DNA from: CAXMST01 sp032122625
GTDB lineage: Bacteria > Actinomycetota > Thermoleophilia > Solirubrobacterales > 70-9
Direction of reading: 5' to 3'
Assembly: GCA_032122625.1 (NCBI GenBank)
Contig: JAQBGG010000043.1
Span: 1-5,802 of the forward strand
Length of the DNA: 5,802 nt
A program made the position numbers and the translations under genes. Below are positions 4,385-5,802 of the stretch, one piece after another. The notes under the pieces were generated by a model. It was not told the DNA's origin and searched no databases. It saw only the letters and a program-made list of their open reading frames with translations. Positions within the stretch are counted from its first letter, which is position 1; each line of letters begins with the position of its first letter.

Positions 4385-5802
4385 ATGACCGAGTTGAAGC
4401 GCCTGACCGACAACCCAGCCGCTGTGCCGATTGCGCTTGCCGCACTCGTAGCTGTGGGCGGCGTCATTCGCTTCATCGTCGCGGGCCAGGACCTGTTCGC
4501 CGACGAACTGGCGACCTATTGGATCGTGAAGACAAACAGCCTGCCGGATGCCGTTGAGGCGGTCGGGACCACGGCGGAAATCTCGCCGCCGCTCGGTTTC
4601 ATCCTCACCTGGCTGACGACGCCGATCAGCTCGAGGCTGGACATCAACCTTGCCCCGGAACTGATCCGGCTTCCGGCGCTGATCGCCGGGATTGCCTCGA
4701 TACCGCTCGTCTACGCGATCGGTACGCGCACGGTTGGGCGTGGGGCCGGGCTGCTGGCGGCGGCGCTGACGACGCTGAGCCCGTTCATGATCCTCTACTC
4801 GGCCGAGGCCCGAGGTTATGGCGTGATGATGGCGCTCGTCCTGCTCTCGACGCTGATGCTGCTGCTCGCGATCGACCGCGGCCGGCCCTGCTGGTGGGTT
4901 GCCTACGGGGTCTTCGCCTGCATGGCGGCGTACACGCATTACACGTCGATCTTCGTGCTCGGCGCCCAGGTCCTTTGGGTCCTCTGGGTCCATCCCGGCG
5001 CACGCAAACCGCTGCTGATCGCTACCGCCGCCGCGGCGCTGCTCTACGTGCCCTGGCTACCCAGTCTGAAGGAGGACCTCGACTCCCCCACGACCGTGGC
5101 CCTGAGCGCGCTCTCGCCGTTTGATTTCGAGTCGATCAAGCTCTATCTCGGCCACTGGACGGTCGGGTTCCCGTACGCCACCGGGGCGCCGCTGCGAGAC
5201 CTGCCGGGAATCCCGGGCCTCGGCCTGATGGCCGCGAGCATCGTTGTCGGGGCGGTCGGCCTCTGGGGTGCGCGAGGACGACTCGGCGCCTGGTTCGCAG
5301 CGAACGACCGGCGAATCGTGCTCGTGGTGATTCTCGCGCTCGCGACCCCTGTCGGAGAAGCCGTGCAGAGCCTGTTGGGCACGAATGTGTTCAGCACACG
5401 CAATCTGGCTGCATCGTGGCCCTACCTGGCGCTTGCCGGTGCGGCCCTGATCACAGTCGGCAACTGGCGACTGCGGTTGACGGCAGCGACGCTGGCGGTT
5501 GCGGGCTTCGGCTTCGGGGCGGCGAAGATGGTCACGACCGATTACGAGCGACCCAACTTCAGCGAAGTCGCCGAGTTCGTCCGCGATGGTCCTCGCGGGG
5601 TAGTGGTCGACGCAGCGGCCATCACACCTGGTCCCCTGACCAACTTCGACGTCGCCGGATCCTCGCCCGAGGTCGAGGTCTTCCGCCTCAACACTCCGGA
5701 ACAGAAGTCGGAGCCGTTTGGGATCACCGATCGGCTGACCGAGCCGTCCCAGGTTGCCCGCCGGGCCGTGCGCGCGGCTGACGGTGATCCGATCACGGTC
5801 GT
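4385..5802 (+). CDS. GT-C glycosyltransferase, family 39/PMT-like (C-terminus cut by window edge)
   Basis: At least 472 residues of a multi-span membrane glycosyltransferase that would transfer a sugar from a polyprenyl-phosphate donor to an acceptor on the outer face of the cytoplasmic membrane. After a first span (about 13-33) comes the acidic loop motif FADELATYW; Asp40-Glu41 is the expected catalytic region of GT39/ArnT-type enzymes. ISPPLGFILTWL (about 66-77) matches their PPL motif, and RLPALIAGI followed by SPFMILYSAEARGYG (132-146) is a hallmark of the family. Further spans fall near 148-162, 170-200, 208-224, 277-294, 310-327, 342-358 and 365-380. The polar segment from DYERPNFSEVAEFV (about 386) onward is the usual external C-terminal domain; the end is missing. 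The start is ATG 4385 without a clear Shine-Dalgarno sequence; an in-frame GTG at 4346 is less attractive because it lies inside the palindrome. The sugar and acceptor cannot be told from sequence. Confidence 0.85.
   Translation, partial: MTELKRLTDNPAAVPIALAALVAVGGVIRFIVAGQDLFADELATYWIVKTNSLPDAVEAVGTTAEISPPLGFILTWLTTPISSRLDINLAPELIRLPALIAGIASIPLVYAIGTRTVGRGAGLLAAALTTLSPFMILYSAEARGYGVMMALVLLSTLMLLLAIDRGRPCWWVAYGVFACMAAYTHYTSIFVLGAQVLWVLWVHPGARKPLLIATAAAALLYVPWLPSLKEDLDSPTTVALSALSPFDFESIKLYLGHWTVGFPYATGAPLRDLPGIPGLGLMAASIVVGAVGLWGARGRLGAWFAANDRRIVLVVILALATPVGEAVQSLLGTNVFSTRNLAASWPYLALAGAALITVGNWRLRLTAATLAVAGFGFGAAKMVTTDYERPNFSEVAEFVRDGPRGVVVDAAAITPGPLTNFDVAGSSPEVEVFRLNTPEQKSEPFGITDRLTEPSQVARRAVRAADGDPITV

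Noticed and set aside
4261..4476. N-terminal extension of the flippase to an ATG at 4476
   Set aside because: The extra 72 residues have no membrane or family pattern, overlap the glycosyltransferase coding start and cross the palindromic spacer.
3631..4557. Long plus-strand open frame (308 codons) opposite the flippase
   Set aside because: Its translation is rich in Asp, Arg, Glu, Gly and Gln with no domain pattern, and it lies antisense to a clear multi-span membrane protein. This is typical of a GC-rich shadow frame.
4226..4993. Minus-strand open frame (255 codons) opposite the glycosyltransferase
   Set aside because: The translation is low-complexity and highly charged, and it overlaps both the flippase start and the well-supported GT39-like gene.

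Overview
The window is GC-rich, densely coded DNA with strong G/C preference at third codon positions and frequent GTG starts. Several TANNNT boxes lie only 6-9 nt from a start codon. This suits a high-GC Actinomycetota genome, and a Thermoleophilia-type soil actinobacterium is my best guess; no marker gene here proves it. I see no rRNA, tRNA, CRISPR array, transposase or integrase.

Layout. Positions 1-2876 form a mirror-image arrangement. Two divergent genes for left-handed beta-helix (hexapeptide-repeat) acyltransferases of the serine-acetyltransferase-like class sit in the middle: 439-1122 on minus and 1183-1785 on plus. Each is followed on its own strand by a gene for a phytanoyl-CoA-dioxygenase-like (PhyH) Fe(II)/2-oxoglutarate oxygenase: 1-366 on minus, cut by the window edge, and 1815-2876 on plus. 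The acyltransferases are clear paralogs, the oxygenase N-termini are recognisably related, and the short junctions before the two oxygenases share a promoter-like TGCTAGC..TTTCGAC string. The block therefore looks like an inverted duplication of a two-gene cassette, with no visible mobile element.

The plus-strand oxygenase converges on a polytopic membrane protein of the polysaccharide-flippase (Wzx/MATE-like) type at 2887-4260 on minus. The two stop codons lie in opposite arms of one hairpin. A 124-bp divergent spacer with a 15-bp palindrome and a 9-bp direct repeat separates the flippase from a GT-C (family 39/PMT-like) membrane glycosyltransferase that runs off the right edge (4385-5802).

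Working together (inference): acyltransferases, oxygenases, a lipid-linked glycan flippase and a polyprenyl-phosphate-sugar-dependent glycosyltransferase suggest a locus that builds and decorates a cell-surface glycan or glycolipid. The acyltransferases resemble CysE in fold, but residues used for serine binding are not recognisable, so a cysteine-biosynthesis role is doubtful. The substrates of the oxygenases cannot be read from sequence.
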